NCBI RefSeq assembly: GCF_004217495.1
Contig: NZ_SHLC01000001.1
Coordinates: forward strand, 2,232,001-2,296,000
DNA: 64,000 bases
Direction: 5' to 3'
Source: Microterricola gilva
GTDB lineage: Bacteria; Actinomycetota; Actinomycetes; Actinomycetales; Microbacteriaceae
Both the position numbers and the translations under genes were made by a program. Shown here one piece after another: positions 52,482 to 62,471 of the stretch. The notes beneath the pieces were generated by a model. It ran no database searches, was not told the origin of the DNA, and saw nothing but the letters and a program-made list of their open reading frames with translations. How positions within the stretch are numbered: the first letter of the stretch is position 1; each line of letters begins with the position of its first letter.

Positions 52482-53339
52482 ATGTTCGCTAATTACCTGA
52501 TCGGCCTGCGCGAAGGTCTCGAAGCGGCGCTGATCGTCACCATCCTGATCGCCTACCTCGTCAAAATCGATCGCCGCGACCTGCTCGGCCGCATCTGGCT
52601 CGGCATCGGCCTGGCCGTCCTGCTCGCGCTCGGCATCGGCGCCATCCTGACCTTCGGCACCTACGGGCTGAGCTTCGAGGCGCAGGAGGCGATCGGCGGC
52701 ACGCTCTCGATCATCGCAACGGGTTTCGTCACGTGGATGGTGTTCTGGATGCTGCGCACCGCCCGCGACATGAAGGGCGCCCTGCACGGCAACGTCGACA
52801 AGCACCTCAACGGAACCGGATGGGGCCTGGTGTTGGTGGCGTTCCTCGCCGTCGGCCGCGAGGGCATCGAGACCGCCCTCTTCATCTGGGCCGCCGTGCA
52901 GGCGACGGGCGAGACGACGATGCCGATCCTGGGCGCGAGCCTCGGCATCCTCACCGCTGTGGGTCTCGGTTGGCTCATCTACTCCGGCATGTTGCGCATC
53001 AATCTCTCCCGCTTCTTCACCTGGACGGGTGCGGCCCTCATCGTTGTGGCCGCCGGCGTGCTCGCCTACGGCGTGCACGACCTGCAGGAGGCCGGCATCC
53101 TGCCTGGCCTGCACAACCTCGCGTTCGACGTCAGCGCCGCGATCCCGCCGGACAGCTGGTACGGAACCCTGCTCAAGGGCACCCTCAACTTCTCGCCGGC
53201 GACGACCTGGCTCGAGGCCATCGTCTGGCTCGCCTATGTCGTGCCGACCCTCACGGTCTTCATCGTGAAGAGTCGCGCGGGCAAGCGCCCCGTCGCCCAG
53301 CCGGCGGCCACGCCATCCGCGCCGCTCGCCCGCGTGTAG
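52482..53339 (+). CDS. efeU: Ferrous/ferric iron permease EfeU (FTR1 family)
   Basis: A 285-residue seven-helix iron permease. Seen: the two REGLE-type motifs, [19 protein letters not shown] near the start and [15 protein letters not shown] in TM4, which bind iron, and seven hydrophobic segments. Imports iron across the membrane together with EfeO and EfeB. The ATG at 52482 is used. First gene of efeUOB (66 bp to efeO, 11 bp from efeO to efeB). A DtxR-like box upstream suggests iron repression. Confidence 0.95.
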   Translation: MFANYLIGLREGLEAALIVTILIAYLVKIDRRDLLGRIWLGIGLAVLLALGIGAILTFGTYGLSFEAQEAIGGTLSIIATGFVTWMVFWMLRTARDMKGALHGNVDKHLNGTGWGLVLVAFLAVGREGIETALFIWAAVQATGETTMPILGASLGILTAVGLGWLIYSGMLRINLSRFFTWTGAALIVVAAGVLAYGVHDLQEAGILPGLHNLAFDVSAAIPPDSWYGTLLKGTLNFSPATTWLEAIVWLAYVVPTLTVFIVKSRAGKRPVAQPAATPSAPLARV

Positions 53340-53404
53340 ACCCAGCCAGCACGGCGCCCAGACCCCCGCATTTCCGCATATCCCCCACTCTCGAGGAGAC
53401 ATCT

Positions 53405-54583
53405 GTGTCACGCCTACTCCGCCCCGTCATCGCCTCGGCAGCTGCCGGCGCCGCCCTGCTGCTGCTCTCCGGCTGCGTCGCGAACGCATCGAGCGCGGAT
53501 GCCGACCACACCGCTATCACCGTCGACAGCAGCGCCTCGGACTGCACCGTCGGAGCCGCAACTGCCCCGAGTGGCAACGTGCAGTTCACGGTCAGCAACT
53601 CGGGAACGCAGGTGACCGAGTTCTACCTGCTCGCCGAAGACGGTCTGCGCATCGTCGGAGAGGTCGAGAACATCGGCCCAGGCATCAGCCGTGACCTCGT
53701 CGTGCAGGCACGCCCCGGCGACTACTTCACCGTCTGCAAGCCCGGCATGATCGGCGCGGGCATCGGCAAGGCGGCGTTCACTGTGACCGACTCCGGCCAC
53801 GACTTCGAGGCGGACGCCGACCTGACCGCCCAGGTCGAGGCAGCGAACGTCAACTACGCGGCGTACGTGAAGGACCAGATCGCCCAGCTCGTGAGCGGAA
53901 CCGACGCTTTCGCCGCCGCCTACGTCGCAGGCAACGACGATGAGGCCCGCGCCCTCTACGCCCCCACCCGCGTGCACTGGGAGCGCGTCGAGACCGTCGC
54001 AGAGTCCTTCGGCGACCTCGACCCGATGCTCGACCTCCGCGAGGCCGACCTCGAAGAGGGCCAGGACTGGACCGGCTGGCACGCCATCGAGAAGGACCTC
54101 TGGCCAGCCGAGGCCGAGGCCGGCTTCGCCGCGTACACCCCTGAGCAGCGCCGAGCCCTCGCCGACAAGCTTGTCGAGGACACCGCGACGCTGAACGAGA
54201 AGGTGCAGGACCTCGAGTTCACCCTCGACATGCAGACCAACGGCGCCATCGGCCTGATGGACGAGGTCGCCAGCGGCAAGGTCACCGGCGAGGAGGAGTT
54301 CTGGTCGCACACCGACCTCTGGGATTTCCAGGCCAACGTCGACGGCGCGACGGTGCTCTACGGCGGCGTGCGTGACATCCTGCTGGCCAAGGATGCCGAA
54401 CTGGCCGCGACCCTCGACGAGGAGTTCGCCTCGCTGCAGACGCTGCTCGACGCACAGCGCGTCGGCGATGGGTTCCGCCTGTACACCGAACTCAGCCCCG
54501 CAGAGATCCGGGCATTCTCCGACCAGGTGAACGCACTCGGCGAGCCGCTCAACCAGCTCACCGCAACGCTCGTGCTCAACTAA
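53405..54583 (+). CDS. efeO: Iron uptake protein EfeO (cupredoxin plus M75-like domain)
   Basis: A 392-residue lipoprotein-type component. Seen: signal peptide ending LLLLSGCVAN (lipobox LSGC), an N-terminal cupredoxin-like domain (residues 35-145, NVQFTVSNSGTQVTEFYLLAEDG and FTVCKPGM with a ligand Cys) and the C-terminal imelysin/M75-like domain with the HxxE motif in APTRVHWERVETVAESF. Binds and delivers iron to EfeU. GTG at 53405 with GAGGAGA upstream. Confidence 0.95.
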   Translation: MSRLLRPVIASAAAGAALLLLSGCVANASSADADHTAITVDSSASDCTVGAATAPSGNVQFTVSNSGTQVTEFYLLAEDGLRIVGEVENIGPGISRDLVVQARPGDYFTVCKPGMIGAGIGKAAFTVTDSGHDFEADADLTAQVEAANVNYAAYVKDQIAQLVSGTDAFAAAYVAGNDDEARALYAPTRVHWERVETVAESFGDLDPMLDLREADLEEGQDWTGWHAIEKDLWPAEAEAGFAAYTPEQRRALADKLVEDTATLNEKVQDLEFTLDMQTNGAIGLMDEVASGKVTGEEEFWSHTDLWDFQANVDGATVLYGGVRDILLAKDAELAATLDEEFASLQTLLDAQRVGDGFRLYTELSPAEIRAFSDQVNALGEPLNQLTATLVLN

Positions 54584-54593
54584 CCTCGAGAGC

Positions 54594-55958
54594 ATGAGCA
54601 CGCACGACGACGGTTCCCTCGGCACTCCGGCCGGGGGAACCCCTGCTGGAGAATCCGGCGCCGCCTCCGATGCCGCCCCCGGCGACGGCACAGCCGAGCG
54701 CCGTGGGCTCTCGCGCCGCGGCCTGCTCGGCCTGGCCGGTGCGACCGTCGCCGGCATCGGTCTCGGCATCGGCGCCGACCGTGCCGTGATCGCGGCCACC
54801 GGATCCGCGTCATCCGCCGTCGCACGCAGCTACGCCTTCTACGGTGCACACCAGGCCGGTATCGTCACCCCGGCGCAGGACCGCCTGCACTTCGCCGCAT
54901 TCGACATGGCCGGCGATGCCACGCGCGCCGATCTGATCGAACTGCTACAGGACTGGACCGTCGCGGCCGCGGCGATGACGGCAGGCAAGGACGTCGGCGA
55001 GTTTGGTGCCGTCGGCGGCAACTACGACGCACCGCCGTCAGACACCGGTGAGGCACAAGGGCTGCCCGCCAGCGGGCTCACCATCACCTTCGGCTTCGGC
55101 CCGAGCCTCTTCCGCGGGCCGGCGGATGCCGACCGCTTCGGCCTCGCGGGCAAGCAGCCGCCGGCGCTCACCCGGCTGCCGCACTTCCCAGGGGACATGC
55201 TCGACCCAGCGGCCTCGGACGGCGACCTCTGCATCCAGGCCTGCGCGGACGACCCCCAGGTCGCCGTCCACGCCATCCGCAACCTCACGCGGATCGCCTT
55301 CGGCCGGGCGAGCCTGCGCTGGTCCCAGCTCGGCTTCGGCCGCACGTCATCCACGAGCACAACGCAGGCAACTCCGCGCAATCTGTTCGGCTTCAAGGAC
55401 GGCACCGCCAACGTCAAGGCCGAGGAGACCGCGACGGTCGACAAGCAGATCTGGGTGAATGCCGCAGACGGTCCGGCATGGATGAGCGGCGGGAGCTACC
55501 TCGTCGCCAGGCGGATCCGGATGACCATCGAGACCTGGGATCGCACCATCCTGCGCGAGCAGGAGGCTGTGATCGGCCGCACGAAGGGCGAGGGCGCCCC
55601 GCTCTCCGGCGGCAGCGAGTTCACCGAACCCGACTTCGAGGCCACAGGCCGTGCCGAGCAGCCGCTCATCCCCGAGACGGCGCATGTCAGGCTGTCGCAC
55701 CCGAGCAAGAACGGCGGAGCGGCGATGCTGCGCCGCGGCTACAACTTCGTCGACGGCAACGATGAGCTGGGCAGGCTGAACGCCGGGCTGTTCTTCCTCA
55801 GCTACCAACGCTCCCCCGAGCAATTCATCACCGTGCAGTCCCAGTTGGCCAAGAACGACGCCCTCAACGAGTACATCCGGCACGTGGGCTCCGCGCTGTT
55901 CGCCGTTCCGCCCGGCGCCGGCCAGGGCGGCTACGTCGGCGAGGCCCTCTTCGCCTAG
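54594..55958 (+). CDS. efeB: Dye-decolorising haem peroxidase EfeB
   Basis: A 454-residue Dyp-type peroxidase. Seen: Tat signal RRGLSRRGLLGLAGATVAGI (twin-arginine), the conserved GFKDGTANVKAEET with the distal Asp, the proximal haem His in a segment near HVRLSHPSKNGGAAMLRRGYNF (a candidate), and a C-terminal GLFFLSYQRSPEQFITVQSQL. EfeB extracts or oxidises iron for EfeU and is exported by Tat; tatB is in this window. Starts 11 bp after efeO. Behind its stop lies a dispersed repeat. Confidence 0.95.
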   Translation: MSTHDDGSLGTPAGGTPAGESGAASDAAPGDGTAERRGLSRRGLLGLAGATVAGIGLGIGADRAVIAATGSASSAVARSYAFYGAHQAGIVTPAQDRLHFAAFDMAGDATRADLIELLQDWTVAAAAMTAGKDVGEFGAVGGNYDAPPSDTGEAQGLPASGLTITFGFGPSLFRGPADADRFGLAGKQPPALTRLPHFPGDMLDPAASDGDLCIQACADDPQVAVHAIRNLTRIAFGRASLRWSQLGFGRTSSTSTTQATPRNLFGFKDGTANVKAEETATVDKQIWVNAADGPAWMSGGSYLVARRIRMTIETWDRTILREQEAVIGRTKGEGAPLSGGSEFTEPDFEATGRAEQPLIPETAHVRLSHPSKNGGAAMLRRGYNFVDGNDELGRLNAGLFFLSYQRSPEQFITVQSQLAKNDALNEYIRHVGSALFAVPPGAGQGGYVGEALFA

Positions 55959-55980
55959 TCGCGAGCAAACCGCTCGATTC

Positions 55981-56099
55981 GCTGGTTGAGTAGCGCGATG
56001 CGCAGCATCGCGAAAGGCGGCAGCCATCACCAAGGCAAGCTCGGGAACCGTCACCGATGCTGGCGGAGTTATCGAACGAGCGAGGGTCTCGGTACGGCC
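55981..56099. repeat. Dispersed repeat and 107-bp repeat copy B
   Basis: GCTGGTTGAGTA followed by 55993-56099, the second copy of the dapC 3'-end repeat. Not translated as part of efeB, whose stop is 22 bp upstream. Confidence 0.75.
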
Positions 56100-56125
56100 C
56101 TGGCGGGCTATTCGTCGGAATTGGG

Positions 56126-56581
56126 TTACTGCGTGATCGGCACGACCGTGTACAGCACGCCCTGGTCGCTGCCGGCCACGACGACGGCGTAGTTCGCGTT
56201 CTGCGCGAAGTATGCGCCGCTCGCCAGACCTTCGAGCCCAGGGATGTTCTCGGCCGAGACGCCATCCGGCGTCGTGAAACCGGCCGCTTCGAGCTGGGCC
56301 TGCGCATCGGCGATCGGGTCGGCGGCGTCGGACTTGATGATTGCGATCCACCCGGGACCGTCAGGGTTCTTGCCACCGCCGACGACGTCGCCATCGATGA
56401 CTGGCACTGCCTCTGGCCAGCCGCTCGGGAGCGAGCCGACGCTGACGTTGCCGCCGGATGCGTCCTCGACCGCACCGTTGACGATGCCGGAGACCTCCGA
56501 GCAGGCACTGAGGGCCGGGGCGAGCAGCAGCGCGGCAACGATGGCAACGGGAACGGCTACACGGGTTCGAATGGTCTTCAT
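56126..56581 (-). CDS. Small lipoprotein of unknown function
   Basis: A 151-residue lipoprotein. Seen: signal peptide with LLLAPALSACSEV (lipobox LSAC), a Gly/Ser/Asn/Val linker, and a compact domain SLPSGWPEAVPVIDGDVVGGGKN... ending GVLYTVVPITQ, without a named family. A similar small lipoprotein is common in Microbacteriaceae in my memory. The ATG at 56579-56581 is used. It is convergent with efeB, separated by repeats. Confidence 0.7.
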   Translation of the reverse strand: MKTIRTRVAVPVAIVAALLLAPALSACSEVSGIVNGAVEDASGGNVSVGSLPSGWPEAVPVIDGDVVGGGKNPDGPGWIAIIKSDAADPIADAQAQLEAAGFTTPDGVSAENIPGLEGLASGAYFAQNANYAVVVAGSDQGVLYTVVPITQ

Positions 56582-56648
56582 CAGGGTCGTCTCCATCACG
56601 CTGTCGGCCGGCGAATGCCCGCCGTCACAACGAATTCTACGGGGTCGC

Positions 56649-57407
56649 TCAGCCCGCGTTCTCAGCCAACCAGGCGTAGCCGTCGATGCGCACGCCGTCC
56701 TCGTAGAACAGCTCGAAGTGCAGGTGCGGTCCGGTCGACTGGCCCGTCGTCCCTGTCAGTCCGACGAACTGTCCGGCCACGACGGCGTCGCCGACCGACA
56801 TGCCGAGCGAACCGTACTGCATGTGCGAGTACGAGCTGGTGATGGTGCGCCCGCCGACGACGTGCTGGATTTCGACGTGGGTGCCGAGTCCCCCACCGTC
56901 GTTGGTCGCGACCACGACGACGCCGTCGGCGATCGACTGGATCGGCGTGCCGTCCCCGCCCCCGAAATCGACACCGTCGTGGAACGTCGAGCATCCGTCG
57001 CATGGTGCATCGCGCGGGCCGAAGCCACCGTTGATGCGCGCCTCGAACGGGTAGGGCCAGACGATTCCGCCGCCCACCGCGACGGGGGCCGCGGCCTGCG
57101 CGACGGCGGCCGGCGCCGGCGCAGGCGCCTCCGCGCTGTACTCGTCGTGGTCGATGGTCGAGACGGCCTCCGCCGGGCTCACCACAGACTGCGCGCCATC
57201 AGCCAGGGCGCTGGTGACCTGCTGGCCGTCCGCCACGGTGCTCGTCTCGGTGAAGACGACGGCGTTGGCCGCGACGGCAGGCATCGCGGTGAAGCCGAGG
57301 ACGGTGGCCATCGCCACCACGCTCAGCGTGGGCCGGAGCAGACGTGAGGCGGCGCGGGAAGCCGGGCGGGAATCGGACGGGGAACGGTGTGAAAGGAAGA
57401 AACTCAT
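56649..57407 (-). CDS. Secreted M23-family metallopeptidase (peptidoglycan hydrolase-like)
   Basis: A 252-residue exported LytM-type peptidase. Seen: signal peptide (basic start, VVAMATVLGFTAMPAVAA), a Pro/Ala-rich linker, and the M23 domain with GGFGPRDAPCDGCSTFHDGVDFGGGDGTPI (metal His and Asp in HDGVD), NDGGGLGTHVEIQH, and GPHLHFELFYEDGVRID (HLH). Such enzymes cleave peptide bridges in peptidoglycan. The ATG at 57405-57407 gives the signal peptide but has no ribosome site; a GTG at 57452 is an alternative. Confidence 0.87.
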   Translation of the reverse strand: MSFFLSHRSPSDSRPASRAASRLLRPTLSVVAMATVLGFTAMPAVAANAVVFTETSTVADGQQVTSALADGAQSVVSPAEAVSTIDHDEYSAEAPAPAPAAVAQAAAPVAVGGGIVWPYPFEARINGGFGPRDAPCDGCSTFHDGVDFGGGDGTPIQSIADGVVVVATNDGGGLGTHVEIQHVVGGRTITSSYSHMQYGSLGMSVGDAVVAGQFVGLTGTTGQSTGPHLHFELFYEDGVRIDGYAWLAENAG

Positions 57408-57577
57408 AAAGTCAGAAGCGTGCTGTACACAATCTCGTGGGGAACGCACCACGAGAACCGTGACGCAAGCAATCCGACGAGCTTAGAAGGCCGTTCTGGG
57501 CGGTCAGGGTACAAGTGCCGCAAAAGTCCTGAGAGAAGCTCAGAAAACGCTGGGTGGCCACCTCAGCACCGGCGCAT

Positions 57578-57614
57578 GACAACGGCCACCGCGCTGTGCG
57601 CGGTGGCCGTTGTC
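57578..57614 (-). terminator. Terminator of typA
   Basis: Perfect 16-bp stem GACAACGGCCACCGCG / CGCGGTGGCCGTTGTC with a 5-base loop, 10 bp past the stop of typA. Confidence 0.85.
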
Positions 57615-57623
57615 GAGCGGGAC

Positions 57624-59534
57624 TTAGCCCTGGTTCTGCTTCTTCATGCGCGAGTAGGTGCGGGCACGCGCGGTCGAGTCGAGCTCGACCTTGCGGATGC
57701 GCACGAACTCGGGCGTGACCTCGACGCACTCGTCCTCGCGGGCGAACTCGAGCGACTCCTCCAGGGTGAGCTTGCGCGACGGGGTCATGCGCTCGAAGGA
57801 ATCGGAGGTGGACTGACGCATGTTGGTCAGCTGCTTCTCCTTGGTGATGTTGACGTCCATGTCATCGGCGCGCGAGTTCTCTCCGACGACCATGCCCTCG
57901 TAGACCTCCTGCGTCGGCTCGACGAAGAACGACATGCGCTCCTGCAGAGCGACCATGGCGAACGGGGTGGCGACACCTGCACGGTCGGCCACGATGGAGC
58001 CGTTGGTGCGGGTGACGATCTCGCCGGCCCAGATGTCGTAGCCGTGCGAGACGGCGTTGGCGATGCCGGCACCGCGGGTGATGGTCATGAACTCGGTGCG
58101 GAAGCCGATGAGGCCGCGCGAGGGAACGATGAACTCCATGCGGACCCAGCCGGTGCCGTGGTTCGACATGCCGTCCATGCGGCCCTTGCGGGCGGCGAGC
58201 AGCTGCGTGATGGCGCCGAGGAACTCGTCGGGGGCGTCGATGGTCAGGTGCTCGTACGGTTCGTGCGTCTTGCCGTCGATCTTCTTCAGAACCACCTGCG
58301 GCTTGCCGACGGTGAGCTCGAAGCCCTCACGACGCATCTGCTCGACGAGGATGGAGAGCGCGAGCTCACCACGACCCTGAACCTCCCAGGCGTCCGGGCG
58401 TCCGATGTCGACGAGCTTGAGCGAGACGTTACCCACCAGCTCGCGGTCGAGGCGGTCCTTGACCATGCGCGCGGTGAGCTTGTGGCCCTTGACCTTGCCG
58501 ACGATCGGCGAGGTGTTGGTTCCGATGGTCATCGAGATGGCGGGGTCGTCGACCGTGATGGTCGGCAGCGGGCGCACGTCGTTGACGTCGGCGAGGGTCT
58601 CACCGATGAAGATGTCCTCAAAGCCGGCGACGGCGACGATGTCACCGGGGCCTGCGCTCTCGGCGGGGAAGCGGTCGAGTGCCTTCGTGATGAAGAGCTC
58701 GGTCACGCGGACGTTTGCAACGGTACCGTCGTGCTTGACCCAGGCAACCGTCTGGCCCTTCTTGATGGTGCCCTGGAAGATGCGCAGCAGCGCAAGACGG
58801 CCGAGGAACGGCGAGGAGTCGAGGTTGGTGACCCAGGCCTGCAGCGGGTGCTCGTCGTCGTAGACGGGGGCAGGAACGTGCTTGAGGATCGCCTCGAAGA
58901 GGGGCTCAAGGTCGTCGTTGTCCGGAAGCGCGCCGTTGGCCGGCTTGTTCAGGCTCGCTGCGCCGTTGCGGCCCGATGCGTACACGACGGGAACGTCGAG
59001 GATCGCATCGAGGTCGAGGTCGGGAACATCGTCGGCCATGTCGCTGGCGAGGCCGAGGAGCAGGTCCTGGCTCTCGGCGACGACCTCGTCGATGCGCGCG
59101 TCGGGGCGGTCGGTCTTGTTGACCAACAGGATGACGGGGAGCTTGGCCTCGAGCGCCTTGCGCAGCACGAAGCGGGTCTGCGGGAGCGGGCCCTCGCTGG
59201 AGTCGACGAGCAGAACGACGCCGTCAACCATGGAGAGACCGCGCTCGACCTCTCCACCGAAGTCGGCGTGGCCGGGGGTGTCGATGACGTTGATGACGAT
59301 GGGGCCGTCGGTGGCGTGCTTGCCCTTGTACGAGACCGCCGTGTTCTTGGCGAGAATCGTGATGCCCTTTTCGCGCTCCAGCTCGTTGGAGTCCATGGCG
59401 CGCTCTTCGAGGTGAGCGTGCTCGGCGAAGGAGTCGGTCTGGCGCAGCATGGCGTCAACCAGAGTCGTCTTGCCGTGGTCAACGTGGGCGACAATCGCCA
59501 CATTTCGGAGGTTATCGCGCGTGGCGAGTGCCAT
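57624..59534 (-). CDS. typA: GTP-binding protein TypA/BipA
   Basis: Ribosome-associated translational GTPase, 636 aa. Seen: G1 VAHVDHGKTTLVDAML, G2 EREKGITI, G3 DTPGHADFGGEVERG, G4 LLVNKTDRPDAR, then EF-G-like domains III and V, and the BipA-specific C-terminal region VGENSRADDMDVNITKEKQLTNMR. Involved in 50S biogenesis and stress or cold growth in other bacteria. The ATG follows AAGGAC. In other actinobacteria it lies near mshB and the oligopeptide-binding lipoprotein gene, matching this window. Confidence 0.97.
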   Translation of the reverse strand: MALATRDNLRNVAIVAHVDHGKTTLVDAMLRQTDSFAEHAHLEERAMDSNELEREKGITILAKNTAVSYKGKHATDGPIVINVIDTPGHADFGGEVERGLSMVDGVVLLVDSSEGPLPQTRFVLRKALEAKLPVILLVNKTDRPDARIDEVVAESQDLLLGLASDMADDVPDLDLDAILDVPVVYASGRNGAASLNKPANGALPDNDDLEPLFEAILKHVPAPVYDDEHPLQAWVTNLDSSPFLGRLALLRIFQGTIKKGQTVAWVKHDGTVANVRVTELFITKALDRFPAESAGPGDIVAVAGFEDIFIGETLADVNDVRPLPTITVDDPAISMTIGTNTSPIVGKVKGHKLTARMVKDRLDRELVGNVSLKLVDIGRPDAWEVQGRGELALSILVEQMRREGFELTVGKPQVVLKKIDGKTHEPYEHLTIDAPDEFLGAITQLLAARKGRMDGMSNHGTGWVRMEFIVPSRGLIGFRTEFMTITRGAGIANAVSHGYDIWAGEIVTRTNGSIVADRAGVATPFAMVALQERMSFFVEPTQEVYEGMVVGENSRADDMDVNITKEKQLTNMRQSTSDSFERMTPSRKLTLEESLEFAREDECVEVTPEFVRIRKVELDSTARARTYSRMKKQNQG

Positions 59535-59709
59535 AAAAGTTTGTCCTTGGTCTGCTGTGGGTTGAGTTGCGCCTCGCGGCGAGCACCCTGCTCGACGGGA
59601 TCAGGCTGAGAAGAGCACTGATGAAGCGCGCGATAGGGACGGTCTTGCGGTTGCGAAATCAATGTTCGCTGGTACCCTATGCGATCAGTTTACCCTGAGT
59701 TACATGAAA

Positions 59710-59746
59710 ATCGGCCCAGCACCCGGATGACGGGTGCTGGGCCGAT
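59710..59746 (-). terminator. Terminator of the oligopeptide ABC operon
   Basis: Perfect 16-bp stem ATCGGCCCAGCACCCG / CGGGTGCTGGGCCGAT with loop GATGA; read leftward it continues into TTTTCATG. Confidence 0.85.
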
Positions 59747-59775
59747 TGGGAAACAGCCGGAGATTCGGCGACCGA

Positions 59776-61524
59776 TTAGCGGCCGAACACGAAGTTTCCG
59801 CCGGGAATGGCGGCCAGCAGATCCTGGGTGTAGCGCTCGCGCGGGTTGTCGAAGACCTCATCGGTCGTCGCCGCCTCGATGATCTGCCCCTTCTTCATGA
59901 CGCAGACGTTGTCGGCGATCAGGCGCACCACCGCGAGGTCGTGCGTGATGAAGAGGTAGGTCAGGCCGAGCTCGGTCTGCAGCTCGGTGAGCAGGTTCAG
60001 GATCTGACCCTGCACGAGCACGTCGAGCGCCGAGACGGCCTCGTCGAGCACGAGCACATCGGGCTTGAGCGCAAGCGCACGCGCGACGGCGATGCGCTGA
60101 CGCTGACCGCCAGAGAGCTCACTCGGGTAGCGGAATCGCGTCGCGGCCGGCAGCGACACCTGGTCGAGCAGCTCCAGAACGCGGGCCTGCCGTTCCTTGG
60201 CGTTTCCGACCTTGTGCGCGAGCAGCGGCTCGGCGATCGTGTTACCGACGCTGTACTGCGGGTCGAGCGATCCGTACGGGTCCTGGAACACCGGCTGAAC
60301 GCGGCGGCGGAACTTGAGCAGTTCCGCACCCTTCAGCGCGGCGACATCCTGACCGTCGAACTCGATCTTGCCGCTCGTGATCGTCTCCAGCTGCAGCAGC
60401 AGCTTGGCGACGGTCGACTTGCCGGAGCCGGACTCACCGACGATCGCGGTGGTCGTTCCGCGCTGCACGCCGAAGCTCACCCCGTCGACGGCCTGGAGTT
60501 CCTTGTACTTGAACCCCTGCTGACGGATGCGGTACGTCTTGGAGACGTCCTGCACCGAGATCAGGTCCTTGGCCGGCGCCGCCTGCTCGCGCTCAGCGGC
60601 GCGAGCGATCAGCGTCGCGTCGAGGGAGTCGCCGGAGAAGATCTCCGGAGCCGCTGCCTCGGCGTGCTTCGCCGACTGGATGCGACGCGAGGCGAGGCTC
60701 GGCGCGGCCGAGACGAGGCGCTGCGTGTACGGGTGCTGCGGGTTGGCCAGGATCTCCTTGGACGGCCCGGACTCGACGACCTTGCCGCGGTACATGACCA
60801 CGAGCTGCTCAGCACGCTCCGCGGCCAGGCCGAGGTCGTGCGTGATGAACAGCACGGAGGTGCCGTAGTCGCGCGTCAGGGTGCCGAGGTGGTCGAGGAT
60901 CTGGCGCTGGACCGTGACGTCGAGAGCCGAGGTCGGCTCGTCGGCGATCAGGAGCTTCGGGCGAGACGAGAGGCCGATTCCGATGAGCACGCGCTGACGC
61001 ATACCGCCGGAGAACTGGTGCGGGTACTGCTTGAGGCGCTCCGCGGCGTCGCCGAGGCCGGCCTCCTGCAGCACCTGGATTGCGCGCAGTTTCGCGTCCT
61101 TGCCCTGGGCGACGCCGTTGGCCTTGATGGCCTCCTCGACCTGGAAGCCGATGTTCCACACCGGGTTGAGGTTCGACATCGGGTCCTGGGGGACGTAGCC
61201 GATCAGGCGGCCGCGCACATCCTGGATCTCCTTCGGAGACAGCTTGGTCAGGTCGCGACCCTCGAACAGGATCTCGCCACCCGTGACCTCGCCGGTGCCG
61301 GGCAGCAGGTCGATGACCGACTGGGCGGTCGTCGTCTTACCTGAGCCGGACTCACCGACGATGGCGAGGGTCTGGCCCTGGTACAGGGTCAGGTCGACGC
61401 CGCGCACCGCGGGCACGAGACCGCGCTGGGTGCGGAATCCCACCTCGAGGTTGCGGATCTGAAGCAGGGGCGTTGTCGAGGTATCGATGTTCTGACTCTC
61501 GTTTTCGTTCATGGCCGGGGTCAT
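59776..61524 (-). CDS. Fused double ATPase of an oligopeptide/dipeptide ABC transporter
   Basis: A 582-residue protein combining DppD and DppF-type ATPases. Seen: Walker [19 protein letters not shown] and signature [14 protein letters not shown] (residues 50-190), then a second nucleotide-binding domain with [18 protein letters not shown] and [17 protein letters not shown] and Walker [15 protein letters not shown]. It energises import by the two permeases. The start codon overlaps the stop of the permease gene (ATGA, 61521-61524). Last gene before a strong terminator. Confidence 0.95.
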   Translation of the reverse strand: MTPAMNENESQNIDTSTTPLLQIRNLEVGFRTQRGLVPAVRGVDLTLYQGQTLAIVGESGSGKTTTAQSVIDLLPGTGEVTGGEILFEGRDLTKLSPKEIQDVRGRLIGYVPQDPMSNLNPVWNIGFQVEEAIKANGVAQGKDAKLRAIQVLQEAGLGDAAERLKQYPHQFSGGMRQRVLIGIGLSSRPKLLIADEPTSALDVTVQRQILDHLGTLTRDYGTSVLFITHDLGLAAERAEQLVVMYRGKVVESGPSKEILANPQHPYTQRLVSAAPSLASRRIQSAKHAEAAAPEIFSGDSLDATLIARAAEREQAAPAKDLISVQDVSKTYRIRQQGFKYKELQAVDGVSFGVQRGTTTAIVGESGSGKSTVAKLLLQLETITSGKIEFDGQDVAALKGAELLKFRRRVQPVFQDPYGSLDPQYSVGNTIAEPLLAHKVGNAKERQARVLELLDQVSLPAATRFRYPSELSGGQRQRIAVARALALKPDVLVLDEAVSALDVLVQGQILNLLTELQTELGLTYLFITHDLAVVRLIADNVCVMKKGQIIEAATTDEVFDNPRERYTQDLLAAIPGGNFVFGR

Positions 61525-62471
61525 CGACGTGCCCTCGCTGCCGGGTCGAGTGCGTCGCGGACCACGTCGCCGAGCATCAGGAACGACAGCACGGTGATCG
61601 ACAGTGCGGCAGAGGGAAGGAGCAGCACCTGGGGGTTGGTGCGGATCGATGTCTGCGCCTGAGCGATGTCGTTACCCCAGGACATGACGTTCGGCGGCAG
61701 GCCGATACCGAGGAACGACAGGGTCGCCTCGGCGACGATGAACGTTCCGAGCGAGATCGTCGCGACCACGATCACCGGGGCGATCGAGTTCGGGATCACG
61801 TGCCGGATGAGAATCCGGAACTTCGACACACCAAGGGCGGTCGACGCCGTCACGTAGTCGGAGTTCCTCGCGGAGAGCACGGCACCGCGCATGATGCGCG
61901 CGATCTGTGGCCAGGCGAAGATCGCCAGCACGAGAGCCACCGTGAGAGGTGTGCGCTCGGGCAGAACCGACATCAGCACGATCGCACCGAGGACGGTGGG
62001 GATCGCGAAGAAGATGTCGCCGACACGGGAGACGAAGGAGTCGAGGAATCCGCCGTAGTAGCCCGCGAGCGAACCGACGATGATGCCGGAGAGCGTCACG
62101 AGCAGGGTCGCCAGCACACCGACGGTGACGGATGCCTGCGCGCCGAAGATGATGCGCGCGTAGACGTCACAGCCCTGACGGGTGAAGCCGAGCGGGTGAC
62201 CGGCCTCAGGGGCGCCGTTGCTGTTTGCCAACTGGCAGTTCAGGTTCGGCGACACCGAGGTGAACAGCCCGGGGAATGCGGCGACGACCAGGATCAGAAC
62301 GATGAGAATCGAGGAGATCCAGAACGAGGGGCGGCGGCGCATGGAGTCCCACGCGTCAGCCCAGGTGCTCCGGGCCTTTTCAGTCTCATCGAGGCGGTCG
62401 ACCGGGGCGATCGGGGTGTCTTCGATCGGCGCAACGTAGTGCGCTTGCGTCTGGACGTTGTTATTTTGCAT
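61521..62471 (-). CDS. Oligopeptide ABC transporter permease, DppC type
   Basis: A 316-residue inner-membrane permease. Seen: N-terminal cytosolic extension and TM1 RRRPSFWISSILIVLILVVA, a periplasmic loop with CQLANSNGAPEAGHPLGFTRQGCD (two cysteines), the binding-protein-dependent permease motif TALGVSKFRILIRHVIPNSIAPV, and a terminal [14 protein letters not shown]. The ATG at 62469-62471 has GAGGA six bases upstream; it overlaps the end of the preceding permease gene by 11 bp. Confidence 0.94.
   Translation of the reverse strand: MQNNNVQTQAHYVAPIEDTPIAPVDRLDETEKARSTWADAWDSMRRRPSFWISSILIVLILVVAAFPGLFTSVSPNLNCQLANSNGAPEAGHPLGFTRQGCDVYARIIFGAQASVTVGVLATLLVTLSGIIVGSLAGYYGGFLDSFVSRVGDIFFAIPTVLGAIVLMSVLPERTPLTVALVLAIFAWPQIARIMRGAVLSARNSDYVTASTALGVSKFRILIRHVIPNSIAPVIVVATISLGTFIVAEATLSFLGIGLPPNVMSWGNDIAQAQTSIRTNPQVLLLPSAALSITVLSFLMLGDVVRDALDPAARARR

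Noticed and set aside
55986-56192. A 68-codon frame behind efeB starting with residues like the DapC tail
   Set aside because: It results from the 107-bp repeat, and has no ribosome site; frame shifts relative to dapC soon appear.
57408-57577. Possible c-di-AMP riboswitch before the M23 peptidase gene
   Set aside because: Such riboswitches do precede cell-wall hydrolases in actinobacteria, but I could not find the conserved ydaO core words in the leader. A covariance search would decide.
57420-59609. A 729-codon open frame antisense to typA
   Set aside because: Same shadow effect. TypA on the minus strand has all GTPase motifs; the plus frame has none.
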